Program-made: the position numbers and the translations under genes
NCBI RefSeq assembly: GCF_001953975.1
Contig: NZ_MBEJ01000091.1
Span: forward strand, 35,742-99,741
DNA: 64,000 bases
DNA from: Mycobacterium sp. NS-7484
GTDB taxonomy: Bacteria; Actinomycetota; Actinomycetes; Mycobacteriales; Mycobacteriaceae
Direction: 5' to 3'
Shown here: positions 36,021 through 44,468 of the stretch, in pieces
How the letters are laid out: every line of letters begins with the position of its first letter
How positions within the stretch are numbered: the first letter of the stretch is position 1
Notes under the pieces: generated by a model
Told to the model about the DNA's origin: nothing
Databases searched by the model: none
The model's input: only the letters and a program-made list of their open reading frames with translations

Positions 36021-37609
36021 GCCACCGCCTCCGCCGAAACCAGCCGGGGCGCAACGGGATCCGGTGTAGTCCAGACCGTGTCCAGGCCGCCGACCAGGAT
36101 GCGGTGCTCGTAGTGGTGATCGGAATCGGGCAGGTCTTCGCGGCGGTGCAGACCGCGGGTCTCGGGGCGGGCGAGGGAGGCGGCGGTGATCCACCGCGCC
36201 ACGGCCACCATGGCTTGGGCCTGCCGTTGCTTGTAGATTTCCCGGGCCGGCACCGGGGCCAGGCCGTCGGCGATGTCGCGCCACACACTCTCCAGCGCCG
36301 CGGCCGATTCGACCAGCCGCTCTGCGGTTTTCAGATAGCTGCGCTGCGGCGGCAGGATATGTGCCTGGGCGGCGGCCACCACCTCGTCCACGGTCGGTGC
36401 CCCCGAACGCGACGGTCGCACCGGTGTGGCCCACCCGGCCGGATGGGCCCGTCGACCGCGGCTGAACTCGGCGGCACCGCGGCCGGCGAAGGTGCCCGAG
36501 GCGATCGCCCAGGACCCGTTGCGGCTACCGCCGCCCGACAGTGAGCCGGTGATAAGTTCGCGGGTCGCGGCATCACCGGCGGCGTACAGTCCGGGAGCTG
36601 TTGTGGCGCAGTCAGGTCCGGTCAGGCGCAGTCCACCGGTGCCCCGCACCGATCCCTCGTAGACCATCCGCACCGGGTAGGCCGTGGTGAACGGGTCGAT
36701 GCCGGCCTTGTCCAGCGGGAGGAAGTAGTTCGGCTGGGCATCGCGCATGGTCTGGCGGATGTGTTCGGGTGCCCGGTCCAGCCGGGCGAAGACCCGTCGG
36801 CCCTGGGTCAACGCCCGCTGCGCGTCCTGGCGTCCGCTCAGCCCGCGCTGGGTGGTGAAGGGCCGGCCGTGCTCGTCATAGAAGCTGCCCCACTGCAGCA
36901 TTCGGCCCTTGGTGTGCACACCCCATTCTGGGGCCAGCGCGTAGGCGGTGCAGAACTCCATGCCGGACAGGTGCGCCCCGTGCTCGGCGGCCATCAGCAG
37001 GCCCTCGCCGGTGTCGACGTTGGTGCCGAAGGTTCCGGACAGAAACGCCGTCCCGCCCGTGGCGAGTACGACGGCACCCGCGGCGATCTGCCATGGGCGG
37101 CCGCCGTCCTGACGGGCGATGCCGGTGGCGCCGGTGATGACGCCGTCGCGGTCGGCGGTGAGCTCGAGCGCCGGGTGATGGTCGAGGATCCGCACCCCGC
37201 TGCGATGGGCTTTGCGACGCATGCGTCGCATGTACTCCGGGCCCTGCAGGCTGCTGCGCATCTCCCGCCCGTCGGCACCGACCGGAAACGGATACCCCCA
37301 TTCGGAAAGGTGTTCGAGCCGGTCCCACGAGGTGGCCAGCACCCGGGACATCCACTCCGAGTCGGTGATCCGGCCCGCGGCCAGTTCGCGTTCGCGCACG
37401 GATTCTTCCCGTCGCGGGCCAGGTGGGATCGCCCACAGGTTGTTGCCGCCCGCGGCCGTCGCTCCGCTGGTGCCGCAGTACCCCTTGTCCACGAGGATCA
37501 CCCGGACCCCGGATTCGGCGGCGGAGACGGCCGCCCAGGTCGCCGCGGGCCCACCGCCGATCACCAGGACATCGGTGCTCAGTGCGTCAGTGTCAGTGGG
37601 AGCCGTCAT
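36017..37609 (-). CDS. AprA/fumarate-reductase-like FAD-dependent oxidoreductase
   Basis: A 530-residue flavoprotein. The N-terminal VLVIGGGPAATWAAVSAAES dinucleotide fold (residues ~14-33) is followed by GTSGATAAGGNN, and there is a late GLYAAGDAATRELITGSLSG FAD motif. The C-terminal helical domain (YLKTAERLVES ... IYKQRQAQAMVAVARWI) is of the kind found in AprA and succinate dehydrogenase flavosubunits. It sits between an ABC importer and a ferredoxin, with overlapping stops and starts, so it probably oxidises or reduces the imported compound. True dissimilatory APS reductase activity is unlikely in an aerobe. GGAGGTGGGCC precedes the ATG. Confidence 0.85.
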   Translation of the reverse strand: MTAPTDTDALSTDVLVIGGGPAATWAAVSAAESGVRVILVDKGYCGTSGATAAGGNNLWAIPPGPRREESVRERELAAGRITDSEWMSRVLATSWDRLEHLSEWGYPFPVGADGREMRSSLQGPEYMRRMRRKAHRSGVRILDHHPALELTADRDGVITGATGIARQDGGRPWQIAAGAVVLATGGTAFLSGTFGTNVDTGEGLLMAAEHGAHLSGMEFCTAYALAPEWGVHTKGRMLQWGSFYDEHGRPFTTQRGLSGRQDAQRALTQGRRVFARLDRAPEHIRQTMRDAQPNYFLPLDKAGIDPFTTAYPVRMVYEGSVRGTGGLRLTGPDCATTAPGLYAAGDAATRELITGSLSGGGSRNGSWAIASGTFAGRGAAEFSRGRRAHPAGWATPVRPSRSGAPTVDEVVAAAQAHILPPQRSYLKTAERLVESAAALESVWRDIADGLAPVPAREIYKQRQAQAMVAVARWITAASLARPETRGLHRREDLPDSDHHYEHRILVGGLDTVWTTPDPVAPRLVSAEAVA

Positions 37610-38330
37610 GGCCCACCTCCTCTCGAACACCGAGTTCGGCGAGCAGGACGCGGCGTAGGTCGTCGAAGCCGTCGTCGCTGCGGGTGCGGGGGAAGGGCAA
37701 TTCGACGTGCCGGTCGAGTGAGACCCGCCCACCGGAGAGCACCACCACGCGGTCGGCCAGCAGGATCGCCTCGTCGACGTCATGGGTCACGTGCAGCACC
37801 GCCATGTGTCGGCGGGCCCACAGCTCGTGCAGCAGCCCGTACATCTTGAGCCGGGTCAGCGCATCGAGCGCCCCGAACGGCTCGTCGAGCAGTAGCAGAT
37901 CGGGTTCGCGCACCAGCGCCCGCGCCAGCGAAACCCGTTGCGCTTCACCACCGGACAGGGATAGTGGCCAGGCTTTGACCTTCTCGGCCAGCCCCACTTC
38001 CTCCAGCGCGGCGCGGGCCCGCGCGGTACGGCTGGGCGCGTCGGGTCCGGCGTCGGACAGGGCGAACGTCACGTTGGCCAGCGCACGCCGCCACGGTAGA
38101 AGACGTGGATTCTGGAACACCACGGCGCGAGACCGGGGTACCAAAACCGACCCGGTGACGTCGTCGTCGAGGCCGGCCAAAACGCGCAGCAGCGTGCTCT
38201 TGCCCGATCCGGACCGGCCCAGCATCGCGACGAATTCACCGTCGGCGATGTGTAATTCGAGGTCCTCGAGCACCTGCTGGTCACCGAAGGCCTTCCGCAG
38301 TCCGTGTACCTGCACCACCGGTGCGTTCAC
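37593..38330 (-). CDS. ABC transporter ATPase, nitrate/sulfonate/taurine type (SsuB-like)
   Basis: A 245-residue ABC ATPase with Walker A GRSGSGKST (residues ~38-46), Q-loop FQNPRLLPW, signature LSGGEAQRVSLARAL, Walker B LLLLDEPFGALDA and the H-loop HVTHDVDEA. The length and QNPRLLPWRR Q-loop fit the SsuB/TauB family. GTG 38330 overlaps the permease stop (GTGA). The end overlaps the flavoprotein start by 17 bp, so the five genes form one tightly coupled operon. Confidence 0.93.
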   Translation of the reverse strand: MNAPVVQVHGLRKAFGDQQVLEDLELHIADGEFVAMLGRSGSGKSTLLRVLAGLDDDVTGSVLVPRSRAVVFQNPRLLPWRRALANVTFALSDAGPDAPSRTARARAALEEVGLAEKVKAWPLSLSGGEAQRVSLARALVREPDLLLLDEPFGALDALTRLKMYGLLHELWARRHMAVLHVTHDVDEAILLADRVVVLSGGRVSLDRHVELPFPRTRSDDGFDDLRRVLLAELGVREEVGHDGSH

Positions 38331-39184
38331 GAGACGCCTTCGAAGCCGTTGCGCCAGGACAACAGAACCCGCTCCAGGACCCGCACCAGCGTGTAGGAGA
38401 GGAGGCCGGCCACCGCGTAGATGACGATGACCAGCAGTGAGACGTCGAACTGCAGGTTGGTCTGTGCCCGCGACATCAGGTAGCCGATGCCTTCGGTGGT
38501 GTTGATCATCTCGGCGAAGATCAGGCTCAACCACGCACTGGAAAGTCCGAGCCGCAGGCCCACCAGAAAGTTCGGCATCGCGCCGGGCAGGATCACCTGG
38601 GTGATGAGCGTGGTCCGCGACGCCTCCAAGGTCTGGGCCATCTCGACCAATTGCCGGTCCACGCCCCGGATTCCGGAATAGGTGTTGATGTAGATCGCGA
38701 TGGCGACCCCGGTGGTGATCAACACGATCTTGGGTCCCTCGCCGATGCCCATCCAGATGATCAGCAGCGGGGTCAGCGCGAAGTTCGGGACGGCCTTGAG
38801 GATCTGCATCGTCCAGTCGAGCAGGTCTTCACCGGTGCGGGTGAGTCCGGCCGCCACGGCCAGCAGGACGCCGATCACGATGCCCAGCAGGGTGCCGGTG
38901 AGCACCCGGACACCCGAGGCGCCGACGTGGGTGGCGAGTTGGCCGTCGCTGAGCAGCCGCCACGCGGTGGCCGCCACCTGCGCCGGTGGTGGGAACAGGT
39001 CGGTGTTGAGAAGCCCGGTGCCCGAGCCGATGGTCCAGACCGCCAGGATCAGGACCGGACTCATCAGCCGGCGCACCGGCCGGGGGGTTCGTGCCCACAA
39101 GCCTTTTCGGTGGTTGCGGTCCCCGACGACCTCGACGAGTTCAGGACTCGCCGACGGCGCCCGGACGGCCGTCGCGCTCGTCAT
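38327..39184 (-). CDS. ABC transporter permease (SsuC-like)
   Basis: A 285-residue inner-membrane permease, about six helices after a ~40-residue cytoplasmic head. The EAA loop is visible as QTLEASRTTLITQVILPGAMPNF, typical of nitrate/sulfonate/taurine importers. ATG 39184 overlaps the stop of the binding-protein gene. It pairs with the ATPase below. Confidence 0.93.
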   Translation of the reverse strand: MTSATAVRAPSASPELVEVVGDRNHRKGLWARTPRPVRRLMSPVLILAVWTIGSGTGLLNTDLFPPPAQVAATAWRLLSDGQLATHVGASGVRVLTGTLLGIVIGVLLAVAAGLTRTGEDLLDWTMQILKAVPNFALTPLLIIWMGIGEGPKIVLITTGVAIAIYINTYSGIRGVDRQLVEMAQTLEASRTTLITQVILPGAMPNFLVGLRLGLSSAWLSLIFAEMINTTEGIGYLMSRAQTNLQFDVSLLVIVIYAVAGLLSYTLVRVLERVLLSWRNGFEGVS

Positions 39185-40140
39185 GACTGACCCCCGGCCC
39201 ACTCCCGCACCGAGTACTCGTGGTCGAACGACCCGTCGGCGTTGAGGAACGTGTAGGCGGCGTCGAGTTGGTCCACACCGACTGCGGGGAACGGCTCGGT
39301 GTTGAATTCCTCTGGGCGCGTCGACTTCTGGACGAACTGCAGATCGGTGTCGTCGGTCTGTGCGACCCACGTCAGATAGTCGTCGAAGTTCTCGGTGATG
39401 TCGCGGTTGACCGCGGTGACTGCCTGCTGCCAGGCCTCGGTGAACCCGGGGTGGGCGTCGGTGAACGAGCGCAGCGCGATGTTGGTGCCGGTGCTGCCGA
39501 ACCCGTGACGCGACAGGCTGTCGATGATCGGGAAACCTTTGGACTCCAACTCGGCGGCGCTGGCGCCGGTCAGGATCGTCGCATCGATCTTCCCGGAGCT
39601 CAGCCCGGCGATGGACTCGGGTGTCGGCACGTCGCGCACGTGGATCTGGCCGGTGAGTCCGGCGGCGTCGATCAGTTGGCGGGCGGCGCGATCACGGATG
39701 GTGCCCTGTGGGGCGGTGATGTCCTTGCCGACCAGACCCTTGATGTCGGTGGGGCCCCCTTTGGCGCCCACCAGCCAGGCGTCGCCGTTCACCGAATCCA
39801 GGGACAACAGAACCACTTTCGGGTCCCGGCTGCGGGCCCGTAACGCCGGGTTGTCGCCGATGGCCGCGACGTCGACGGCGCCGGCGAACAGGGCCGAGGC
39901 GACATCGCTGCCGGACTGGAAGAACGAGTATTCGATCTTGCCGACCCCGGCCGATTTGAGCTGCTCGGTCAGGATGCCCTGGCGATCACCCCAGCCCAGC
40001 GAGCCGGCCGGGGTCCCGGTCACCGAGGTGGCCCCGACGCGCAGGGTATAGCCCGACGCCTCGTCGTCCTCACTGCTGCAGGCGACTGCGGTGGCGAGGA
40101 GGGACAGCACAAATGCGGTGCGCAGCAAGCGGTTGAACAT
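39181..40140 (-). CDS. ABC transporter substrate-binding lipoprotein (SsuA-like)
   Basis: A 319-residue solute-binding lipoprotein. The signal peptide FNRLLRTAFVLSLLATAVAC carries the lipid-modified Cys at residue 21, followed by an SSEDDE linker. The fold is that of the SsuA/TauA/NMT1-like group (GATSVTGTPAGS ... SALFAGAVDVAAIGDNPAL, the region that senses the anion). It gives specificity to the importer; a sulfonate, sulfate ester or similar small anion is plausible but not proven. It is the first gene of the operon, divergent from the P450 with ~179 bp between starts. Confidence 0.92.
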   Translation of the reverse strand: MFNRLLRTAFVLSLLATAVACSSEDDEASGYTLRVGATSVTGTPAGSLGWGDRQGILTEQLKSAGVGKIEYSFFQSGSDVASALFAGAVDVAAIGDNPALRARSRDPKVVLLSLDSVNGDAWLVGAKGGPTDIKGLVGKDITAPQGTIRDRAARQLIDAAGLTGQIHVRDVPTPESIAGLSSGKIDATILTGASAAELESKGFPIIDSLSRHGFGSTGTNIALRSFTDAHPGFTEAWQQAVTAVNRDITENFDDYLTWVAQTDDTDLQFVQKSTRPEEFNTEPFPAVGVDQLDAAYTFLNADGSFDHEYSVREWAGGQS

Positions 40141-40319
40141 GGGCAGCGGACCTCCGGGAGGGTCAGGAGTGAACACACGCGAATCGGACCCAGTAGACGC
40201 CTCGTCGGCAATTGCGGGCGACGGTTTGGATCAGGCTGGTTGCAACGGCGATTGACCGGCGGGTGGTCGCACAGTACGTTGGAACAACTATTTGGTACGG
40301 ACGACGGAGAGCCGGATCG

Positions 40320-41513
40320 GTGACGACTCAACATGTGATGGAGCTTTACTACGACCCGTTCGACAACGACATCGACGACAACCCGTATCCGGTCTGGAAG
40401 CGGATGCGCAGCGAAGCGCCGTTGTACTACAACGAGAAGTACAACTTCTATGCGCTGAGCCGGTGGGACGACGTCGCGCGGGAGCTGCCCAATTGGCAGG
40501 TCTACCGGTCCGGGCGAGGCACCACTGCCGACATTCTGTTCAGCGGTATCGAGGTGCCGCCGGGCATCCTGCTGTTCGAGGATCCGCCACTGCACGACCT
40601 TCACCGTCGACTGTTGTCCCGGGTGTTCACGCCCCGGCGGATGCTGGCCGTCGAGGACCTGGTGCGTGGGTTCTGCGCCAAGGCTCTCGACCCACTGCGC
40701 GAGCAGGACGGGTTCGACTTCGTCGCCGACCTCGGGGCGTTCATGCCGATGCGAACCATCGGCTATCTGCTGGGCATCCCGGAGGAGGGTCAGGAGCAGA
40801 TCCGCGCGGGCACCGACAAGAACATCGCGCTCTCCGACGACACCACCGACGTCAACGCGACCGTCTTCGCCGACGCCCTGGCGATGTTCTCCGAGTACAT
40901 CGAATGGCGGTCCACCCATCCTTCCGACGACCTGATGACCGAGCTTCTCAACGCCGAGATCGACGAACCCGACGGGACCCGGCGCAAGCTGGAACGTACC
41001 GAGGTGCTGGCCTACACCGCGATGATCGCCGGCGCGGGCGGCGAAACCACCGCCCGGCTCATCGGTTTCATGGGACAGCTGCTCGGCGATCATCCCGACC
41101 AGCGACGCGAACTCGTCGCCGATCCGAGTCTGATCCCGGGTGCGGTCGAGGAGACGTTGCGTTTCGAACCGCCCTCACCGGTGCAGGCCCGGTATGTCGC
41201 CGAGGATGTCGAGCTCTACGCGCGGGCCATACCCGAAGGCTCGTACATGTTGCTGCTCAACGGATCCGCCAATCGGGACGAGACCAAGTTCACCGACCCC
41301 GACCGGTTCGACATCCACCGCAAAGGTGGGCACCTGAGCTTCGGGCAGGGTCTGCACTTCTGTCTGGGCTCGGCGCTGGCCCGGCTCGAGGCCCGCGTCG
41401 CCATCGAAGAGGTGCTCAAACGGTGGACCGATTGGGAAGTCGACTACGCCAACGCTTTTCGCGCGCGCACCTCCAGTGTGCGTGGGTGGGCGCGCATGCC
41501 GGTCACGTTCTAG
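40320..41513 (+). CDS. cytochrome P450
   Basis: A 397-residue soluble P450. The I-helix oxygen motif is AGAGGETTAR, ExxR is ETLR, and the heme-Cys loop is FGQGLHFCLGSALARLEAR. GTG 40320 is chosen because ACGGAGA is 10 bp upstream; a longer frame to 40212 lacks a ribosome site. The substrate is unknown; the CYP family cannot be assigned by eye. It is divergent from the ABC/flavoprotein operon, which hints at a shared substrate or regulation. The 3' end overlaps the next gene by 11 bp. Confidence 0.93.
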   Translation: MTTQHVMELYYDPFDNDIDDNPYPVWKRMRSEAPLYYNEKYNFYALSRWDDVARELPNWQVYRSGRGTTADILFSGIEVPPGILLFEDPPLHDLHRRLLSRVFTPRRMLAVEDLVRGFCAKALDPLREQDGFDFVADLGAFMPMRTIGYLLGIPEEGQEQIRAGTDKNIALSDDTTDVNATVFADALAMFSEYIEWRSTHPSDDLMTELLNAEIDEPDGTRRKLERTEVLAYTAMIAGAGGETTARLIGFMGQLLGDHPDQRRELVADPSLIPGAVEETLRFEPPSPVQARYVAEDVELYARAIPEGSYMLLLNGSANRDETKFTDPDRFDIHRKGGHLSFGQGLHFCLGSALARLEARVAIEEVLKRWTDWEVDYANAFRARTSSVRGWARMPVTF

Positions 41514-42411
41514 GGGTACGCGTTCTTGCGGCTGCCGCCAACACCGCGGTGACCACCGGCACGGTGAGCGTGAGGACAACCACTGATGCGTTTCGGGGTG
41601 CGAAGATCGTGAGCAGGTCGGCGGCTCCGATCTCATAGAAGACCCGGCCCAGGTCGGTCCAGCCAAAGATGGCCTGCGCCACGGTGATGATGCAGCCGGC
41701 GATCACGACGTAGCTGCCCGCAGCGACTCCGAGGAAGAGCAGCACCGCGCCGACAACCAGCACCGCTGCCGCTAGGGCTGAGACCGTCAGCGGCTCGATC
41801 ATCGCCAGCGCCCACGTCGCGCTCGGCGTCGTCGGCAGGAGGTCGGTCAAGTCGGCGATGTAGAGCAGGCTGGAGTCGAACTGCCTCTTGGCTTGCCACA
41901 GGTGGTAGGCGGCGATCGCCATCGCCAGAACCGCGACGAGCAAGGTGGGTGCCCGACTGCCGCCGAGCTCCACCCCCTCAGGATCGTCGGCAACGGAACG
42001 GGTTTCAGTCCCCGCGAGGGCCAAGACGACCAGCGTGATGATCGACACGCCGAACCAAACCCAACGGGTCACACCGAGTGCCCCCTGGTCCGTCCACACC
42101 AGGAAATCGCGGCCGACCCATATCGCGAATTCGATCAGCGACAACCCAATCACCGCAGCACAACCGACGATCACCAACGTACGACCCCGAGGGTTGCGCC
42201 GGCTCGACAACGCCGCGCCGGCGAACAGCGTCGCGGTGACCGCAACGAGTGCGATCAGGTTGAGGATCGAGTGGCTTACCCGCAGTGGATCGGTGCTGAA
42301 GCCGTAGCCCATGACGTACCAGGCCATGATCAGCGCGCGCAGCGTGGCGGCGATGCCCAACAGGCCGCCGATATATGAAAGGACTACCACCGCCATCGCA
42401 CCGGGACGCAT
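41503..42411 (-). CDS. uncharacterised multi-pass membrane protein
   Basis: The product is 302 residues with about eight hydrophobic helices spread over the whole length, a conserved-looking WVWFGVSIITLVVLALAG segment and an Arg-rich C-terminus. I do not recognise a family. ATG 42411 is chosen. The gene overlaps the P450 end by 11 bp in the opposite direction. It is in the accessory block between uvrD1 and the M23 peptidase gene. Confidence 0.7.
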   Translation of the reverse strand: MRPGAMAVVVLSYIGGLLGIAATLRALIMAWYVMGYGFSTDPLRVSHSILNLIALVAVTATLFAGAALSSRRNPRGRTLVIVGCAAVIGLSLIEFAIWVGRDFLVWTDQGALGVTRWVWFGVSIITLVVLALAGTETRSVADDPEGVELGGSRAPTLLVAVLAMAIAAYHLWQAKRQFDSSLLYIADLTDLLPTTPSATWALAMIEPLTVSALAAAVLVVGAVLLFLGVAAGSYVVIAGCIITVAQAIFGWTDLGRVFYEIGAADLLTIFAPRNASVVVLTLTVPVVTAVLAAAARTRTPRT

Positions 42412-42448
42412 TGCGTCAACCTAACAGCGGCCGCAGCCGCGTCGGACA

Positions 42449-43096
42449 CTACTTGTCGCGCGCGGCCCAGCGCCCCGTCGAGGGCAGGACTGTGAACAGG
42501 ATGGCAGCCAGCGGGAGCGCCGGCATCGCATAGACGACGGGATGCAGTTGCGCTCCCGCGATGAACAAGCTGCCGAAGATCAGCAGGCCGATCACCGCGC
42601 CGACGACGACCAGCAGCCGGCCCATCCGGCGCCGCAGCAACAATGCGATGAGCCCGACGATGGTTGCTGCGGCCGAGATCGCCGCCAGGAAACCGATGGC
42701 CACACAGAACAATCGGTCGGTGCGCCACCAGCCGGCGATCAGATCGGTGGCGATGACGCCGGTGGCCCAACCACCGAGGATGGCCAGGGTGGCGGCCGCG
42801 ATCGCCGTTCGGGGATCGGTGCTCGCCGACATGCGGGGGATGATCGTGGGCCGGGCGTGCGGGACGTAGCTTGTGACGGCTTCGTCGGGCAGGTCGCCGA
42901 TCAGGCCGGTCTGTGGTTCCTCGCCGGCTGCGCTGGGAATGGCGCCGGTGGGATGACGGCGAATGATGCTCGTCTTGGGATCGGCGCCAACCGGTTCAGG
43001 CCGGGAAAGTGGGGCCTGCGGCTGTCGCCGGATGATGCGGGTGCGGTCGTCGTCTTCGTCGGGTTGATCGGCTGGCAGCTGGCCGTCGTCACTCAC
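42449..43096 (-). CDS. uncharacterised membrane protein with Arg-Ile-Ile repeats
   Basis: A 215-residue protein with a ~95-residue hydrophilic N-terminus containing TRIIRRQ and TSIIRRH repeats with Pro-rich linkers, then four hydrophobic helices. The repeated T-x-I-I-R-R pieces recall short binding or phosphorylation motifs (Thr before hydrophobic residues), but this is speculation. GTG 43096 abuts the M23 peptidase stop directly, so it is cotranscribed with that gene. The function is unknown. Confidence 0.7.
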   Translation of the reverse strand: MSDDGQLPADQPDEDDDRTRIIRRQPQAPLSRPEPVGADPKTSIIRRHPTGAIPSAAGEEPQTGLIGDLPDEAVTSYVPHARPTIIPRMSASTDPRTAIAAATLAILGGWATGVIATDLIAGWWRTDRLFCVAIGFLAAISAAATIVGLIALLLRRRMGRLLVVVGAVIGLLIFGSLFIAGAQLHPVVYAMPALPLAAILFTVLPSTGRWAARDK

Positions 43097-44185
43097 TCAG
43101 CCAACGTAGCTGCCGACGCTCAGTCCTCGCTTGGACAGCCACGGCACCGGGTCGATGCGGTTGGTCCCGTTGAGCAGCACCTCGAAATGCAGGTGCGGAC
43201 CCGTGGAGTAGCCACGGTTGCCGACGGTGGCGATCTGGTCACCGGCCATCACGCGGTCGCCCACGCTGACCAGCCAGGTGTTGATGTGGCCGTAGAGCGT
43301 GACGGTGCCGTCGGAATGGCGGATCTTGACCCAGGCGCCGTAACCGGCCGTCGGACCGGCGGCGATCACCACGCCGTCGGAGACGGCGGCGATCGGGGTG
43401 CCGATGGGGCTGGCCAGGTCGATGCCGGCGTGCAGGACGCCCCAGCGGTAGCCGAAGTTCGAGGTCCAGACGTAGCCCTTGGTCGGCATGACGAACAGCG
43501 GGCGGGACAGCCGGGCCTCGCGTTCGGCGCGCTCCTGGGCGAAGGCGGCGGCCTTGGTGATCTCCTCGGCGTGCACCGGGGAGTCGGCGGTCGAGGCGAC
43601 CGAGACGATCTGCATGCCGTCCACCGAGCCGGTGACCGAGGCACCTTCGATCTGGGTGCCCTCGGACGCCAGGATGGTGTCGTCGGCCTGCGTCTCGGGG
43701 GTGCTGCCGAACGAGTAGGCGCCGGCGGCGGATGCGCCCGCGGCCATCGCGGCGATCATCAGGCGGCTCTTGAGGGCGCCGGCGGGCTCCTTGCGGTGGG
43801 CACCGCCGCGGCGGCCGGAAAGATTGATGACGTCAGTGGCGGCCATACCGTCGCTCACGTCGGTGTGGCTGTCGCGGTAGGCGTGGCTGGAGGTGCGCGC
43901 TCCGCGTGACGACGAGCCGCGCTCACTGCCGGCGTCGGGACGGAACCGCGACGGCACGGCCAACCGGACCGGAACCAGATCGTCGGTGTCGTTTAGATCG
44001 TCGAGTTCGGGGGCATAGATGACGCTGGAGCCGTCATCAGAGGCGTCGTCGAAATCGTCGAACGCACTGAACGGAATGATGTCGGTGATCTCCGCGGCGT
44101 CGAGTTCGTCCGGAGACAGTGGCCTGCGCTCGCGTGCGCTCGTCGGCACTCCTCGTGGAGCTGCGGACGAACGGTGCTGCGGCAA
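43097..44185 (-). CDS. M23-family peptidase (LytM domain)
   Basis: A 362-residue cell-wall peptidase at the Rv0950c position. After ~130 hydrophilic residues there is one membrane helix (MIAAMAAGASAAGAYSFG), a coiled-coil-like AQERAEREARL, and the C-terminal M23 domain. Zn ligands are visible in HAGIDLASP (His/Asp) and HLHFEV; a further His lies in YGHINTW. It probably cuts peptidoglycan crosslinks or acts as a LytM regulator. The start is TTG 44185. Confidence 0.9.
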   Translation of the reverse strand: MPQHRSSAAPRGVPTSARERRPLSPDELDAAEITDIIPFSAFDDFDDASDDGSSVIYAPELDDLNDTDDLVPVRLAVPSRFRPDAGSERGSSSRGARTSSHAYRDSHTDVSDGMAATDVINLSGRRGGAHRKEPAGALKSRLMIAAMAAGASAAGAYSFGSTPETQADDTILASEGTQIEGASVTGSVDGMQIVSVASTADSPVHAEEITKAAAFAQERAEREARLSRPLFVMPTKGYVWTSNFGYRWGVLHAGIDLASPIGTPIAAVSDGVVIAAGPTAGYGAWVKIRHSDGTVTLYGHINTWLVSVGDRVMAGDQIATVGNRGYSTGPHLHFEVLLNGTNRIDPVPWLSKRGLSVGSYVG

Positions 44186-44291
44186 GACTCGAGAATCCTT
44201 CTTCGTCGTGACCTGAACGTGATCTGGACCAGAGGCACGTTAACCAAATCCCAATGATGGTGGCAACTCCTGTGTGTATTCCGCGCTGGAA

Positions 44292-44307
44292 TGTGATCCG
44301 TATCACC
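44292..44307. promoter_or_regulatory. putative CRP-family binding site upstream of sucC
   Basis: TGTGATCCGTATCACC fits the half-site pair TGTGAnnnnnnTCACA with one mismatch. It lies 177 bp upstream of the sucC ATG and ~107 bp upstream of the divergent M23 gene, in a 283-bp spacer that otherwise shows no gene. Mycobacterial CRP (Rv3676 type) uses TGTGAnnTnnnTCACA; the central T is absent here. The target gene is inferred. Confidence 0.45.
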
Positions 44308-44468
44308 CGCCATCGGCGGTGAGATCTACCACATGAGCCGGAGGCGGTGCCAATCCATCACTGCGCGGTGGATAAAGTTCCCCCGGGCCCGTCAGAGGTA
44401 CCGGACCGGGCAGCTTCGATGCGCGCGCTCGAAGCGAAGCAGACAGACAACGCCTATCTAGGAAGCAC

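Noticed and set aside
36017..37609. True dissimilatory APS reductase
   Set aside because: The flavoprotein is only AprA-like in layout, the host is an aerobic mycobacterium, and no sulfate-reduction partners (sat, qmo, dsr) are present.
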